Of a stretch of DNA of 64,000 nucleotides, positions 18,480-27,648 are shown in pieces (position 1 is the first letter of the stretch; the number at the start of each line of letters is the position of its first letter). This stretch comes from Bombilactobacillus apium (GTDB taxonomy: Bacteria; Bacillota; Bacilli; Lactobacillales; Lactobacillaceae): contig NZ_JABZEC010000002.1 of assembly GCF_013385145.1 (NCBI RefSeq), positions 240,118-304,117 of the forward strand. The letters run 5' to 3'. The position numbers were made by a program, and so were the translations under genes. The notes under the pieces are model-generated. The model saw only the letters and a program-made list of their open reading frames with translations. It ran no database searches and was not told where the DNA came from.

Positions 18480-19586
18480 TTAATCTTGATGATTGATAAT
18501 TTTTTTAATGGCTAAAATATGAGCTTGAACCATCCCTTCATAGGAGTGTTCCTGGATCTTGTGGCGGCTATTTTCAGCCAGCAACGGCTGCTGGGCGAGC
18601 GTCAACTCCAGCGCCTGCCGCAATGCAGCAACGGATTCGCTTTTAACGAGATAACCATTGACCCCGTTTTCAATCAGTTCCAGTCCGGCTCCACAACGAT
18701 CCGTGGTAATCACCGGCAAGCCATTAGCCAAAGCTTCATTGATGACCAAGCCCCAGATATCATACCTAGTCGCTAAAACAAAGACATCGACGGCTTGATA
18801 ATACTTCCAAAGCTGCGGCTTCGTCAAAAAGTCAACTACCAAAACCTTGGAAGAAAGCTTACGGCCCAAAGTTTTTTCGTATTCAGCCCGGGAAGCTCCT
18901 ACCAAAAGCAACTTAGTTCGAGGATCATCTAAAGCCTCGATGGCTTGGACGAGCAGATCAAAGCCCTTGCGCCGAATAGGCACCCCCACGGAAATCACCA
19001 GATTGTAATCCAGCCCCGGTAAATTAAGCTTACGCCGCAATTGCTGCTTTTCGGCGACCGAGAGAGTTCGCGGCAAGATCTCCCGCTGATAAAGCGAAGT
19101 AAAAGGATAATGGTAGATTTGCGTCGCTTGAGCCCCATAATACTCCAAATATTTATCCGTAAATTTTCCTGGGGAAAAATAATAACTGGCTGAACCAATC
19201 AGATAGGTTTTTAATTTTTTCTTTAACCAAAAATCATCGCCAATAAAACCGCCATCGCTACTCAAAGCGAAGGGAATCCGGTGCTGGCGGAGATACGAAA
19301 TAGCTAATTGTTCGGTTAAACCTTCATAAGAACTAATAATCACCAGATCAAAGTCTTGCTTTAAATACTTTATAATCGCCCAAGATAAACACCAATGGGT
19401 GCCAAAATGGAGGCCCTTTAAAAAGACGCTTTTAAAATTATTCTGAGATTGGGCTTTCCACAAGGGATTTCTCTCCGTGGAAGACCGATAGTCATAAAGA
19501 ACCGTCAAGTCGCATTCTTTAGCTAATTCAGAAAAGAATTCCACCCGATACGGCGATGGGAGATTGGTAACAAACAAGATCTTCAA
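18480..19586 (-). CDS. Glycosyltransferase family 4 (EPS block 2)
   Basis: The 368-residue protein starts MKILFVTNLPSPYRVEFF, a common opening of GT4 enzymes. It has the donor-site block VISVGVPIRRKGFDLLVQAI near 200-219, and FVLATRYDIWGLVINEALANG near 270-290, which contains the E-x7-E-like nucleotide-sugar region. Role: one sugar transfer in block-2 repeat-unit assembly. The order of transfers cannot be assigned from sequence. The gap to the previous gene is about 55 nt with no terminator. Confidence 0.88.
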   Translation of the reverse strand: MKILFVTNLPSPYRVEFFSELAKECDLTVLYDYRSSTERNPLWKAQSQNNFKSVFLKGLHFGTHWCLSWAIIKYLKQDFDLVIISSYEGLTEQLAISYLRQHRIPFALSSDGGFIGDDFWLKKKLKTYLIGSASYYFSPGKFTDKYLEYYGAQATQIYHYPFTSLYQREILPRTLSVAEKQQLRRKLNLPGLDYNLVISVGVPIRRKGFDLLVQAIEALDDPRTKLLLVGASRAEYEKTLGRKLSSKVLVVDFLTKPQLWKYYQAVDVFVLATRYDIWGLVINEALANGLPVITTDRCGAGLELIENGVNGYLVKSESVAALRQALELTLAQQPLLAENSRHKIQEHSYEGMVQAHILAIKKIINHQD

Positions 19587-19642
19587 GAAAATAACTTTCC
19601 TTTCCTTTAAAGTGGAGTTCGAATAGCCAGTTCAGAGCTGGC

Positions 19643-20752
19643 TTACTTTTCAGAATTCAAGCTCTGAAGAAAACAAGCCTTCATCCTTTCTAAATACTGA
19701 CTTTCAGTATAGTTAGCGGCGGCAATTCGGCGATTATTCAAGACAACTTGCCGCCATTCGGGGGCATTCTTAACTAACAAGCCCAGTTTATTAAAAATAA
19801 ATTCGGGATCAATTTGATTCTTATCGACTACTAAGCCATTTTTTCCCGTCTCAGAGATCAGATCCGGGATCCCCGCATGATTAGTCGTAATCACGTAGCA
19901 AGCATTAGCCATCGCCTCAAGCAGAGAAATCGGCTGCCCTTCTTTGGGATATTTGGTTAAGAGAATGAAGAAATCAGCTTGCAATAATAAATCTTTTTTC
20001 GCTTGGCCAGTAACAACTCCGTGGTAGCTAACATAATCTTGTAATTGATACTTGTGAAGATAATCAAAAAATTTACGTTGTTCCTTTTTCGAGAAAAAAG
20101 TTCCGGCAAAATTAAAATGCAAATGGTGCTTGACGGGAGCTTCCTTTTCTAACCTAGCCAGCTCCAAGACTTTTAAATAGCCTTTTTCAGGGTTGAAGTT
20201 CGATAAATATAGAACTTGCTTGATTTTTTTCTGGCCGTAAGCCGCGATCTTTTCTTGCAGGGTCTTTTGATCAGGGACCAGTTGTTGATCCACACAATTA
20301 GGAACTTCAAAAATCCGGGAAGCCGGGAGGAGTCCCTGAAAATTTTTTTGCAGTGAGGGACTGAGGACAATGGCTCCCTGAGCTTGGGAAATTAACCAGA
20401 CATTCAGTCTCCTTTGGATCCCCCCCATTTCTTGCGTCACCAGCTTGCCAAAACGTCCTCCGTGCAAATGAAGCAGGAGCGGTTTTCTTTTAAAATGAAT
20501 AAGCAGCATAAATATCAAATCGCGCAAATTACCGAGAGCACTTTGACTCAAGCTTAAATAATATAGATCATCTTTCGAGCGCAGGACCCTGAGAAAACTC
20601 CGCAGAATTTTCTGATTATTGGTCGTATTAATCGCCCTTAAAGCAAAACACTGCAGCTGCGGGGAATTATATAAAATAGTGACGGCCTTAGATAGACCAT
20701 GAATGGGTGGGGGAAATTGGGCAATAAAAGTTATTTTCTTTTTTTCTGACAC
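19643..20752 (-). CDS. Glycosyltransferase family 4 (EPS block 2)
   Basis: I place the start at the GTG at 20752 because GGGGGA lies 6 nt upstream and the protein then opens with KKITFIAQFPPPIHGLSKAV, the normal GT4 beginning. An ATG at 20833 would add 27 residues but has no good ribosome site. With the GTG start the enzyme has 369 residues. VLYLSNFNPEKGYLKVLELA marks the second domain and ADFFILLTKYPKEGQPISLL is the E-x7-E region. Cytoplasmic sugar transfer to the EPS precursor; donor unknown. Confidence 0.86.
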   Translation of the reverse strand: MSEKKKITFIAQFPPPIHGLSKAVTILYNSPQLQCFALRAINTTNNQKILRSFLRVLRSKDDLYYLSLSQSALGNLRDLIFMLLIHFKRKPLLLHLHGGRFGKLVTQEMGGIQRRLNVWLISQAQGAIVLSPSLQKNFQGLLPASRIFEVPNCVDQQLVPDQKTLQEKIAAYGQKKIKQVLYLSNFNPEKGYLKVLELARLEKEAPVKHHLHFNFAGTFFSKKEQRKFFDYLHKYQLQDYVSYHGVVTGQAKKDLLLQADFFILLTKYPKEGQPISLLEAMANACYVITTNHAGIPDLISETGKNGLVVDKNQIDPEFIFNKLGLLVKNAPEWRQVVLNNRRIAAANYTESQYLERMKACFLQSLNSEK

Positions 20753-20846
20753 GACTAATCCCCCTTTAGCAATTATTCTTAGATTTTGCGCAAGTTGGAG
20801 CTCTTCGCGCCGCAATACAGCAATTTTGATCATGATACTTCATTTT

Positions 20847-22109
20847 CTACAACTTTCTAATGGCTTCTTGATAGCGCGCGATCGATCTTTTTTTCGTTAA
20901 TTTGGCTTCTAAATTACACCGACTTCGTTGTCCCATGTCTGACAATTCCTGACTAGCAGCATGAGCTAAGAACCAGTTAATATTCTTCCGGATATTTTGG
21001 TAATCTTGTGGTTCTGCCAACAAGCCCCCCTGGGTTTCTTTAATTAGACAAGCGATTTCTGAATCAGTTTCTAAAACGCCCAAAATTGGTTTGGCAACTG
21101 CCGCCAGACCATAATACTTGCTGGGGCAACTAACCCCTTTCATCCCCTTGGCGTTCACACACCACTGAACATCAGCAGCATTTAAACTATAGATTAAGTC
21201 TGCTTTGGGCTGATAAGGAATGAAAATAACATTGGTCATTTTTTGTTGGCGAACATAATTTTGGAGAGTTGCCTGTAAAGTTCCGGCACCGACAAAAGCA
21301 AAGACGACTTCTCGCCCATCAGCGGCGGTCGTTCCTTGGGGAAATTGCTCAATTACCTTAATTAAATTTTTCAAATCATAGTATAAGCCGAGATTTCCAG
21401 AATACATAATAATAAACTTATTTTCTAAATGGTACTTTTTCTTAAAAGCTAAAACATGCGGTTCCGTCGGAGGCAAGGGATAGATCTGCTCTTCATCAAC
21501 CCAATTATTAATCATTACTACTGGCGGGAGGGATTGCTTTTTAAAACGGTGCTCCAAAGTTTGAACTAAATCGCGCCCGACAGTCACGACCAAATCGCTG
21601 CGGCGGCAAGTAAATTTATCTAGTAGTAGCAGCAGCTTTAAAATAAACTTATCCTGACTGTAAGCAATTGCACTAATTTGTTCCGGGTTAAAGTCTTGAA
21701 TATTGTAAATTAATTTGGCCCGCTTAACCCACTTCCCCCAGACACCTAAGAGTCCTCCGAGAATTGGGGGCTGGGAAATCGTTAAGATATAGTCTTGGGG
21801 TCCCGTTTTAAAAGTCGCTTTCAGAGCTCCCCAAAAATAGGTGAGAATATTTTTAACTCGCGATGACTTACTGGCTTTTCTAAAAGCAGGAACGCGAATT
21901 CGGAGAACTTTAACCCCTTTAATATTTTCCCGGTAATATTTCTGACTTTGATATTCAGGGGCGACCGTCCCTGAATAGGAAGGAACGACACAAATTACCG
22001 TAATATCAAAAACAGCGCCCATTCCCTCCGCCAGTTCTCTTAAAATTTGGCCGGTCGAGGCTAGATCAGGAACATAATAATGAGCATAAACCAATAATCT
22101 TTTTTTCAT
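20847..22109 (-). CDS. Glycosyltransferase family 4, WbuB/WcaI-like (EPS block 2)
   Basis: The 420-residue protein opens KKRLLVYAHYYVPDLASTG and holds PILGGLLGVWGKWVKRAKLI, YNIQDFNPEQISAIAY and KFIIMYSGNLGLYYDLKNLI, the pattern of the WbuB/WcaI branch of GT4. Several members of that branch transfer fucose-type deoxysugars. With GDP-fucose genes downstream on the same strand, a fucosyltransferase role is a fair guess only. It is the first complete gene of block 2, immediately after the IS3 relic, so no native block-2 promoter or initiation genes are visible. Confidence 0.86.
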   Translation of the reverse strand: MKKRLLVYAHYYVPDLASTGQILRELAEGMGAVFDITVICVVPSYSGTVAPEYQSQKYYRENIKGVKVLRIRVPAFRKASKSSRVKNILTYFWGALKATFKTGPQDYILTISQPPILGGLLGVWGKWVKRAKLIYNIQDFNPEQISAIAYSQDKFILKLLLLLDKFTCRRSDLVVTVGRDLVQTLEHRFKKQSLPPVVMINNWVDEEQIYPLPPTEPHVLAFKKKYHLENKFIIMYSGNLGLYYDLKNLIKVIEQFPQGTTAADGREVVFAFVGAGTLQATLQNYVRQQKMTNVIFIPYQPKADLIYSLNAADVQWCVNAKGMKGVSCPSKYYGLAAVAKPILGVLETDSEIACLIKETQGGLLAEPQDYQNIRKNINWFLAHAASQELSDMGQRSRCNLEAKLTKKRSIARYQEAIRKL

Positions 22110-22199
22110 CTATTTAATAACCATTGCCTTTTAAAATCTATCTATTATTATCAAAACGGGCGAAGATGTGAGCAGAAGGCAGGACTAAGACGCCTTCAA

Positions 22200-22383
22200 A
22201 GGAGGTTATTATGCTGGGCCAAACTGGCTTTACCAAGTGGGAAGGAGCCACTTATCAGCGCCATTGTAATTTTAAAGACAGTTTTGATATTTCTTAAAAA
22301 ATAGACCCAGTTTATTGGGGCGACTTGTACCGCCTCTAAAAAGTTAGATATTTGGTCTAACTTTTTAGGGTCACTACAACTGC
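22200..22383 (-). mobile_element. IS3-family (IS150-type) left end with OrfA start
   Basis: On the minus strand the end reads TGTAGTGACCCTAAAAAGTT, followed by the palindrome AAGTTAGA/TCTAACTT, AGAGGCGGTAC and a degraded OrfA beginning (FKITMALISGSFPLGKASLA then QHNNL) that matches the FKLxVVxEVLxGxxSLxxAxxKYxI helix-turn-helix of IS150-type OrfA. Only the left end survives; the rest of the element is gone. It marks the upstream border of EPS block 2. Confidence 0.55.
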
Positions 22384-22876
22384 CCACCATCTGCTCTAAC
22401 TAGGTATTCTCCATAAAAATTATTAATTATAAGTCAAATCACTAATCCTTGAGAGACAACTAAGTTGGCGTCTTTTTTGGACACACTTCAAAATAATGAT
22501 AGTTCATTAACGCTATTTTGGCACAAAAAAGGTCCCAGCTCGTCATCATGAATTTTAATTACTCTGCCAAATTTCGACTTATCTCCTATATTATTACTGG
22601 AAGATAAGTCTGGTAATTATGTATTTATTTCTGCTCTTCTTTGAAATTTCCGTCATTTTTTCTCACTAGCCCTCATAAATTCAGCCATGGTCGTGAATTT
22701 TTTCTCTTTCTTTGACATCGATTTCATTATAATGGAAAGCTTTTAATTGGGCAACCGCCTTTTAAGCTCGTCTTGACGGTTCCTTAAATTCTTCAAACTT
22801 GCTCTTACGGAAGCCACTTTTTAAAAACTCCTTCATCAAGAGTTAACTTGCTGAAGGGGTCTGCGATATTTAATTT
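22384..22876 (-). other. Gap with short decayed coding fragments
   Basis: No intact gene is present. On the minus strand short coherent peptides occur in different frames, for example SGFRKSKFEEFKEPSRRA and KAVAQLKAFHYNEIDVKERE, each cut by stops. They look like debris of one or more decayed genes, family not recognised. Confidence 0.3.
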
Positions 22877-23392
22877 CTAAAATTTAACATTTAATTCTCG
22901 TCGTAAACGTTCCCGTAATTGTTGCCGAACTTTACGCAAGTAACGATCACTCACCTGATGCTCCGCGGCAATCTGCTTGAGGGCCCGTCCCTGCAAGAGA
23001 TTTTCTTGCAAAACAATCTGGGCCCAAGAATCTAGTTGCGGCCAAACTTGCTGGAGTTGTTCCAGTACAAACTGTGGCGTCTGACCAGTGGTCAACTGAT
23101 CCCAAGTCTGCGTAGCGGTTAACAATTGTTCGTGCTCTTGTTGGCGCGTTTGGCGCCGGAAATAATCCCAAGTCCGCCAAACAATTTTCTGAAAGATATA
23201 CGGACGGAAAGTTGCTAATTCTACTTCTACTTGAGCCCAAGTTTGCGCATATAAAATTTGGGCTTCTTGGAATAAATCTTCGTAATCTGGACTTTGGGCG
23301 GATAAGCCAGCCTTTTTTAAGGCCCCGCCAATCAAACGTTGATCAGCTTGTGCCAATTCAAAACCGTGGGTCAAAGTGTGCAATCTCTTCAT
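22877..23392 (-). CDS. ComX/SigH-like alternative sigma factor
   Basis: The 171-residue protein has the layout of short sigma-70-family factors. A region-2-like helix set lies at about 35-85 (DYEDLFQEAQILYAQTWAQV; ATFRPYIFQKIVWRTWDYFR), and a region-4 helix-turn-helix at the C-terminus (ALKQIAAEHQVSDRYLRKVR). Length and layout fit ComX/SigH proteins of lactobacilli, which direct RNA polymerase to late competence genes in relatives. It is Gln-rich in the linker. It stands alone between two EPS blocks, with a -10 box unusually close to the ATG. Another ECF-like role is possible. Confidence 0.72.
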   Translation of the reverse strand: MKRLHTLTHGFELAQADQRLIGGALKKAGLSAQSPDYEDLFQEAQILYAQTWAQVEVELATFRPYIFQKIVWRTWDYFRRQTRQQEHEQLLTATQTWDQLTTGQTPQFVLEQLQQVWPQLDSWAQIVLQENLLQGRALKQIAAEHQVSDRYLRKVRQQLRERLRRELNVKF

Positions 23393-23410
23393 AGAAAAAA
23401 TCTTCTTTCG

Positions 23411-23431
23411 ATTATATTCTACAAGCGCTTG
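23411..23431 (-). promoter_or_regulatory. Promoter -10 and palindromic operator of the sigma-factor gene
   Basis: TATAAT on the minus strand (23416-23411) lies only 18 bp before the ATG. A transcript starting at the usual distance would have a leader of about 10 nt. Just upstream, 23422-23431 is the perfect 10-bp palindrome CAAGCGCTTG within the promoter spacer, a natural repressor site (inference). The remaining gap to 23749 is AT-rich without a gene. Confidence 0.45.
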
Positions 23432-23749
23432 CAGTAGTTTTAACTTACCACTTTGAATGTAATTTAGCTATTATTTTCCAGATATTTATAGATAAATAAT
23501 CCTTTTAAAGCAATATATATTTATTGGATAATTTTATTTACTAAATATAAAAAATACTACTTATTATCATAAGTTTACTGAATGTTCCATTTAACCGTGG
23601 CGCTAGAATTGAATGCGGCAAAGATTGATCAATCTTGAAAAAGTAGCTTAAACTTGTGATTGCTAATTATCAATGACAACTAATTGGTCAAAAAACGAGG
23701 TCTAAATTCTGTAATCTTTGGATTAAATACTATCCAGATTACTCCATCC

Positions 23750-24750
23750 CTATTCTGCCTTTTTTATTGCTTCTAGATTATCAAAGAATACTTGCCATCC
23801 AGTAGCTTTATCTTCTTTAAATCCTACTTTAGAAGACGGTAGCTCAAGAGAGCTTAATAAGGCCCGCGAAATTGCCTCTACGTTATCAGAATCAAAATAA
23901 GTAATTGAATCGTAATCTTCAGTAACCTCAATAACCGGACTAATATTTGAAGCCGCAATCGACCTTTTTAACATCATAGCTTCTAGCAGCGGCAAGCCTA
24001 AGCTTTCAATTTTCGAGGGAAAAACTAAAATTGAATGACTAAGAATGGTTAATATTAATTGATACTCTGATTTTATATTTTGAGGTAATTTTGAACACGC
24101 TTCAACTAGATTTTGATGATTCTTGTAGACCAGCGCTGTACTAGGAAAGAAAAAATATTTTGTTTGATATTTGATAGGCCGATCGGCAAAATTGATTGGT
24201 GATTATACCTTTGTAATTCTTTTTTCATCCAATGTGTTTGAACCTTAATTGATTCGTTACCAAAGCATCTTAAATTACGTTCAATGACACTATCCACTAG
24301 ATATTGATAAAACGCCATTTTTCGTTCCGTAGGTTTCAAAAAGCTGAATCTATAATTTCTTTCAAAAGATAATGGATGATGAACATACACCATTTCTGGG
24401 ACTTTTAATCCTAAAACCGCAGTATTTTGTAATGATATTACAAAATTTGGATGGATAGCATTAATAAATTTTGAGTCCCAGATAAAGTCAAAAAGGATCT
24501 TCTTAATATAGCTTCTTTGTAAATCTTTTCAAACTATAACTCTGATATTGGAAGATTTAACAATCAGGTCTTTGGAAGCAACAATAAACGTAAATAAATA
24601 CCCTGGATTAGTCATGGCATATTGGTTTACATCCTGCAAGATCGATAATACACCACCGGAACCTTTCTGAACCACAAAATCAATCACAACATAATGTATA
24701 CCAATATTCAACCCCAATCTTTGAATGCCCTGATCATGGTGCAAAATCAA
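23750..24750 (-). pseudogene. Frameshifted glycosyltransferase (GT4) pseudogene
   Basis: Three minus-strand pieces in different frames, in the right order, form one GT4 protein. 24750-24529 starts MILHHDQGIQRLGLNIGIHY. 24393-24106 contains FERNYRFSFLKPTERKMAFY and HWMKKELQRYN. The last piece ends with the E-x7-E-like SKIESLGLPLLEAMMLKRSI at about 24000-23940. At least two frameshifts separate them, so no full enzyme can be made. It sits at the 3' end of EPS block 1 and is probably a lost member of that locus. Confidence 0.65.
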
Positions 24751-25009
24751 ATTGAACTAACATATCGTTCAATTCAACCTTGTCTATCCGATTAATAACT
24801 TATCCCCAGCATTTGACGTCTTTATCTATTATCTTCAAGGTCTAGATTATATTTTTATACAGTTAGATTACAAGCTTAATTTGATCGGGTTTTAAAAATT
24901 TCAGCGGCGAACCGGTAATGATCCACTTTTTGACATTTAGCTATCTTATAGACGACTATTTTGAAAAAACAGGATAGTGTTTTCACCCCATATTTCATGA
25001 GTTAGAAAT

Positions 25010-25490
25010 GCAATTTTTTTGTTTTTTGGCACGCAAAGAAGACATTACCGTCCCCATCCGCTATGCTTTAAGCGTCCAAACCAAATCAAAGCGTGCTTTC
25101 ACTCCTTGGTGCGTCCTCTAGTAAGGGCTGTGGACCATAAAGGTTATAAACCCGTTTCCAGCGAATAATTGTTGCCCCTGAAAGCAAACTAAAATAGGCA
25201 CAGGTTTCTACTATTGAGGCTCGTTGATGTTGTTTACACAGTATAAAAAATCTGGAGCTGACCAGTGATAATCGGTAGATTTAAGAGGCCTTGGCACCCA
25301 AAATGCTCATAAACGGCAACTAGAAATTGAAACGTTTTATCTCCAATTCCATAACGTCGACCAGTAGCTTGTTTCGATTATGTTTCAGTTAAATATTCTT
25401 CAATGGCTTTGATCTTTGTAGTCATCAAGATTTTAGGATTAGTCATAGAAATACCCCCAGAGTCGTTTCCAACTCTGGGGGTAAGCGTCA
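25010..25490 (-). mobile_element. IS3-family (IS150-type) relic: left end and broken OrfA
   Basis: On the minus strand the element begins near 25489 with GACGCTTACCCCCAGAGTTG. A perfect 11-bp inverted repeat (25453-25463/25472-25482) follows, then an OrfA-like frame: MTNPKILMTTKIKAIEEYLT, ATGRRYGIGDKTFQFLVAVY, EHFGCQGLL, later LSGATIIRWKRVYNLYGPQP. These match the YGIG..TF..W...Y..HG..GLL and W...Y...G..GL blocks of IS150-type OrfA. Stops and frame changes make it dead; no OrfB remains. The stem-loop may now terminate EPS block 1. The stretch 24751-25009 shows nothing recognisable. Confidence 0.6.
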
Positions 25491-25576
25491 AAATCAATAT
25501 TAATATCTAATTAAAGATAGAAAAGTAGCCCCATCCCCTAAATGGATAAAGTAAATACATCCCAACAAAAGAGTAA

Positions 25577-26719
25577 TTATTCAAAACGATTTTGTGCAAC
25601 CCCTTTTTTACCAAATTTAAATGCGATCGCATCAAGAATGCGTCTAGAAGCTTCACCATCACCATACGGATTTCTGGCTTCAGCCATTCGTTGATACTCA
25701 TTGGAATCAGTAAGTAGGTTAATCATCCATTTTCTAACACTACTTGGTTCTGTACCAATTAATCGTAACGTCCCTGCCTTAACTCCCTCAGGTCGCTCAG
25801 TTGTATTTCTTAAAACCAGCACTGGTTTTCCAAGAGATGGTGCTTCTTCTTGGATACCGCCAGAATCAGTCATAATGAAGTAACTCCGAGCAGCTAAATT
25901 ATGGAAGTCAACAACATCTAGAGGTTCAATAAGATGAATCCTAGGATGGTTACCTAAAATTTCATTAGCTACTTTCTGAACAGCTGGATTTAGATGAACC
26001 GGATAAATAACTTCGATATCATCATACCGGTCAACAACATCTCTAACAACTTGAAAGACTTGACACATAGGCTTACCTTGATTTTCACGGCGATGCATTG
26101 TTACCAAAATCATTCTTTTATTAGGGGCTATCAAATCCATAATCTTATGATGATAATTCTCATTAACAGTTTCTTTTAACGCATCAATTGCAGTATTTCC
26201 CGTTACAAAGATTTTATTCTGAGCATGATTTTCTTTTAATAAGTTCATTTCAGATTCTTCCGTTGGGGCAAAGTATAAATCGGATAGCGTATCCGTCATC
26301 TGCCGATTCATTTCTTCCGGAAAGGGGCTATACTTATCCCAAGTTCGTAGACCTGCTTCAACGTGGCCAATAGTAATCTTATGATAAAAAGCAGCTACAC
26401 TTGCAGCAAAAGTTGTAGTTGTATCACCATGTACTAGGACAATATCAGGACTTTCTTTATTTAAAATATTGCCAAGATGAAGCAAGACATTGCTGGTAAG
26501 TTCATCAAGCGTTTGACGTTGTTTCATAATATTCAAATCATAGTCTGGATTAATTTTAAAAATCTTTAAAACTTGGTCTAACATTTCACGATGCTGTGCG
26601 GTAACAACCGTTACCTCATCAAAATCATCGTTATATTCTTTTAGCTTACAAACTACTGGCGCCATCTTAATAGCTTCAGGACGAGTCCCAAAAATTGTCA
26701 TCACTTTAATTTTACGCAT
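25577..26719 (-). CDS. wecB: UDP-N-acetylglucosamine 2-epimerase (non-hydrolysing)
   Basis: The ATG at 26719 gives the canonical opening MRKIKVMTIFGTRPEAIKMA and lies 11 nt after GGGGGG; an ATG 9 nt earlier is almost on top of that site. The 380-residue protein has QHREMLDQVL near 44, the HGDTTTTFA and HVEAGLRTWDKYSPFPEEMN blocks near 95-130, VTMHRREN near 205 and DSGGIQEEAPSLGKPVLVLR near 285-305. All are WecB/MnaA motifs. It makes UDP-ManNAc, a donor for EPS or wall polymers. Last intact gene of block 1. Confidence 0.95.
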   Translation of the reverse strand: MRKIKVMTIFGTRPEAIKMAPVVCKLKEYNDDFDEVTVVTAQHREMLDQVLKIFKINPDYDLNIMKQRQTLDELTSNVLLHLGNILNKESPDIVLVHGDTTTTFAASVAAFYHKITIGHVEAGLRTWDKYSPFPEEMNRQMTDTLSDLYFAPTEESEMNLLKENHAQNKIFVTGNTAIDALKETVNENYHHKIMDLIAPNKRMILVTMHRRENQGKPMCQVFQVVRDVVDRYDDIEVIYPVHLNPAVQKVANEILGNHPRIHLIEPLDVVDFHNLAARSYFIMTDSGGIQEEAPSLGKPVLVLRNTTERPEGVKAGTLRLIGTEPSSVRKWMINLLTDSNEYQRMAEARNPYGDGEASRRILDAIAFKFGKKGVAQNRFE

Positions 26720-26739
26720 TACTTTCATATCCCCCCTTA

Positions 26740-27648
26740 CTATTTAATTATTTTTCGTACAGCCATTGCAAGTGGCAGTAACGGACGAGTTATCATACCC
26801 AACAATGATACCCTTGTGACCGCAACCTTATTTAGACTATCATATTTATGGAAACGCCAATAATTCAGCCATGTCCAAATTTTAGGCAAAAATTTAATTT
26901 GGGAATGTTTAAAAATGAAATCAATATCACTTTTATATTTTAAAAGAAAACCAAGATAATTTTTTGAATCAAATTCAGAACCATAATTTGCAGTTATTCC
27001 ATCTTCTAGATAGGCAGTTTTACTAAAAATAGAATTAGAAACAAGTAATTTATGTTCCGTTCCTAATTGATTAAAAATATAAGATTCGGGTACAAATTTT
27101 ATATTTGAATCCTCTGGAATAAATAAATTCTTTAATGAGGAAGTTCTGTTACATTCTAAACAGTCCTCATAACGATTTCCATGAAAACTAAATCCAGAAC
27201 CAAAATGGAAATCTATATAATCAATAGTCTTCATATCAGGAGGAAAAAGACTACCAATTACTGTACCATCATCCTTAACATATTGCCCAATCACTCCATC
27301 CATATTTGGATTATCTTTTAGTAATCTATTCATGGTCAACAAAGTGTCTGGACAAAGTATATCTTCCGAATCTAATATAATAAAAAAGTCACCTTGAGCT
27401 AAAGAAATTCCTAAATTAAGTGCAGTATATTTACCACCATTTTCTTTTTCATAATACCTAATACGAGAATCCTGACTCTTAACTATCAAACTATTAATGG
27501 CACCATTAGTATTATCTGTTGATCCATCATCAATTATAATAATTTCAAAATCATCAAATTTCTGATTTAAAACACTTTTTATAGCTTTTAAAACAAAGCT
27601 TTCACGATTATACGTCGGTATAAAAACTGTAAAAAACGGAGCATCCAT
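26740..27648 (-). CDS. Glycosyltransferase family 2 (EPS block 1)
   Basis: The 302-residue GT-A protein begins FFTVFIPTYNRESFVLKAIK and has IIIIDDGSTDNT near 35-46 and ILDSEDILCPDTLL near 92-105, where the metal-binding D-x-D is replaced by DSED. The ATG follows directly on the TAG of the flippase gene, with GGAGAGG upstream, so translation is coupled. It probably transfers one sugar of the block-1 repeat unit on the cytoplasmic side; donor unknown. AT-rich like its neighbours. Confidence 0.9.
   Translation of the reverse strand: MDAPFFTVFIPTYNRESFVLKAIKSVLNQKFDDFEIIIIDDGSTDNTNGAINSLIVKSQDSRIRYYEKENGGKYTALNLGISLAQGDFFIILDSEDILCPDTLLTMNRLLKDNPNMDGVIGQYVKDDGTVIGSLFPPDMKTIDYIDFHFGSGFSFHGNRYEDCLECNRTSSLKNLFIPEDSNIKFVPESYIFNQLGTEHKLLVSNSIFSKTAYLEDGITANYGSEFDSKNYLGFLLKYKSDIDFIFKHSQIKFLPKIWTWLNYWRFHKYDSLNKVAVTRVSLLGMITRPLLPLAMAVRKIIK

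Noticed and set aside
25453..25482. Perfect inverted repeat as part of a CRISPR or attachment site
   Set aside because: It is a single copy and matches the internal palindrome of the IS150-type end.
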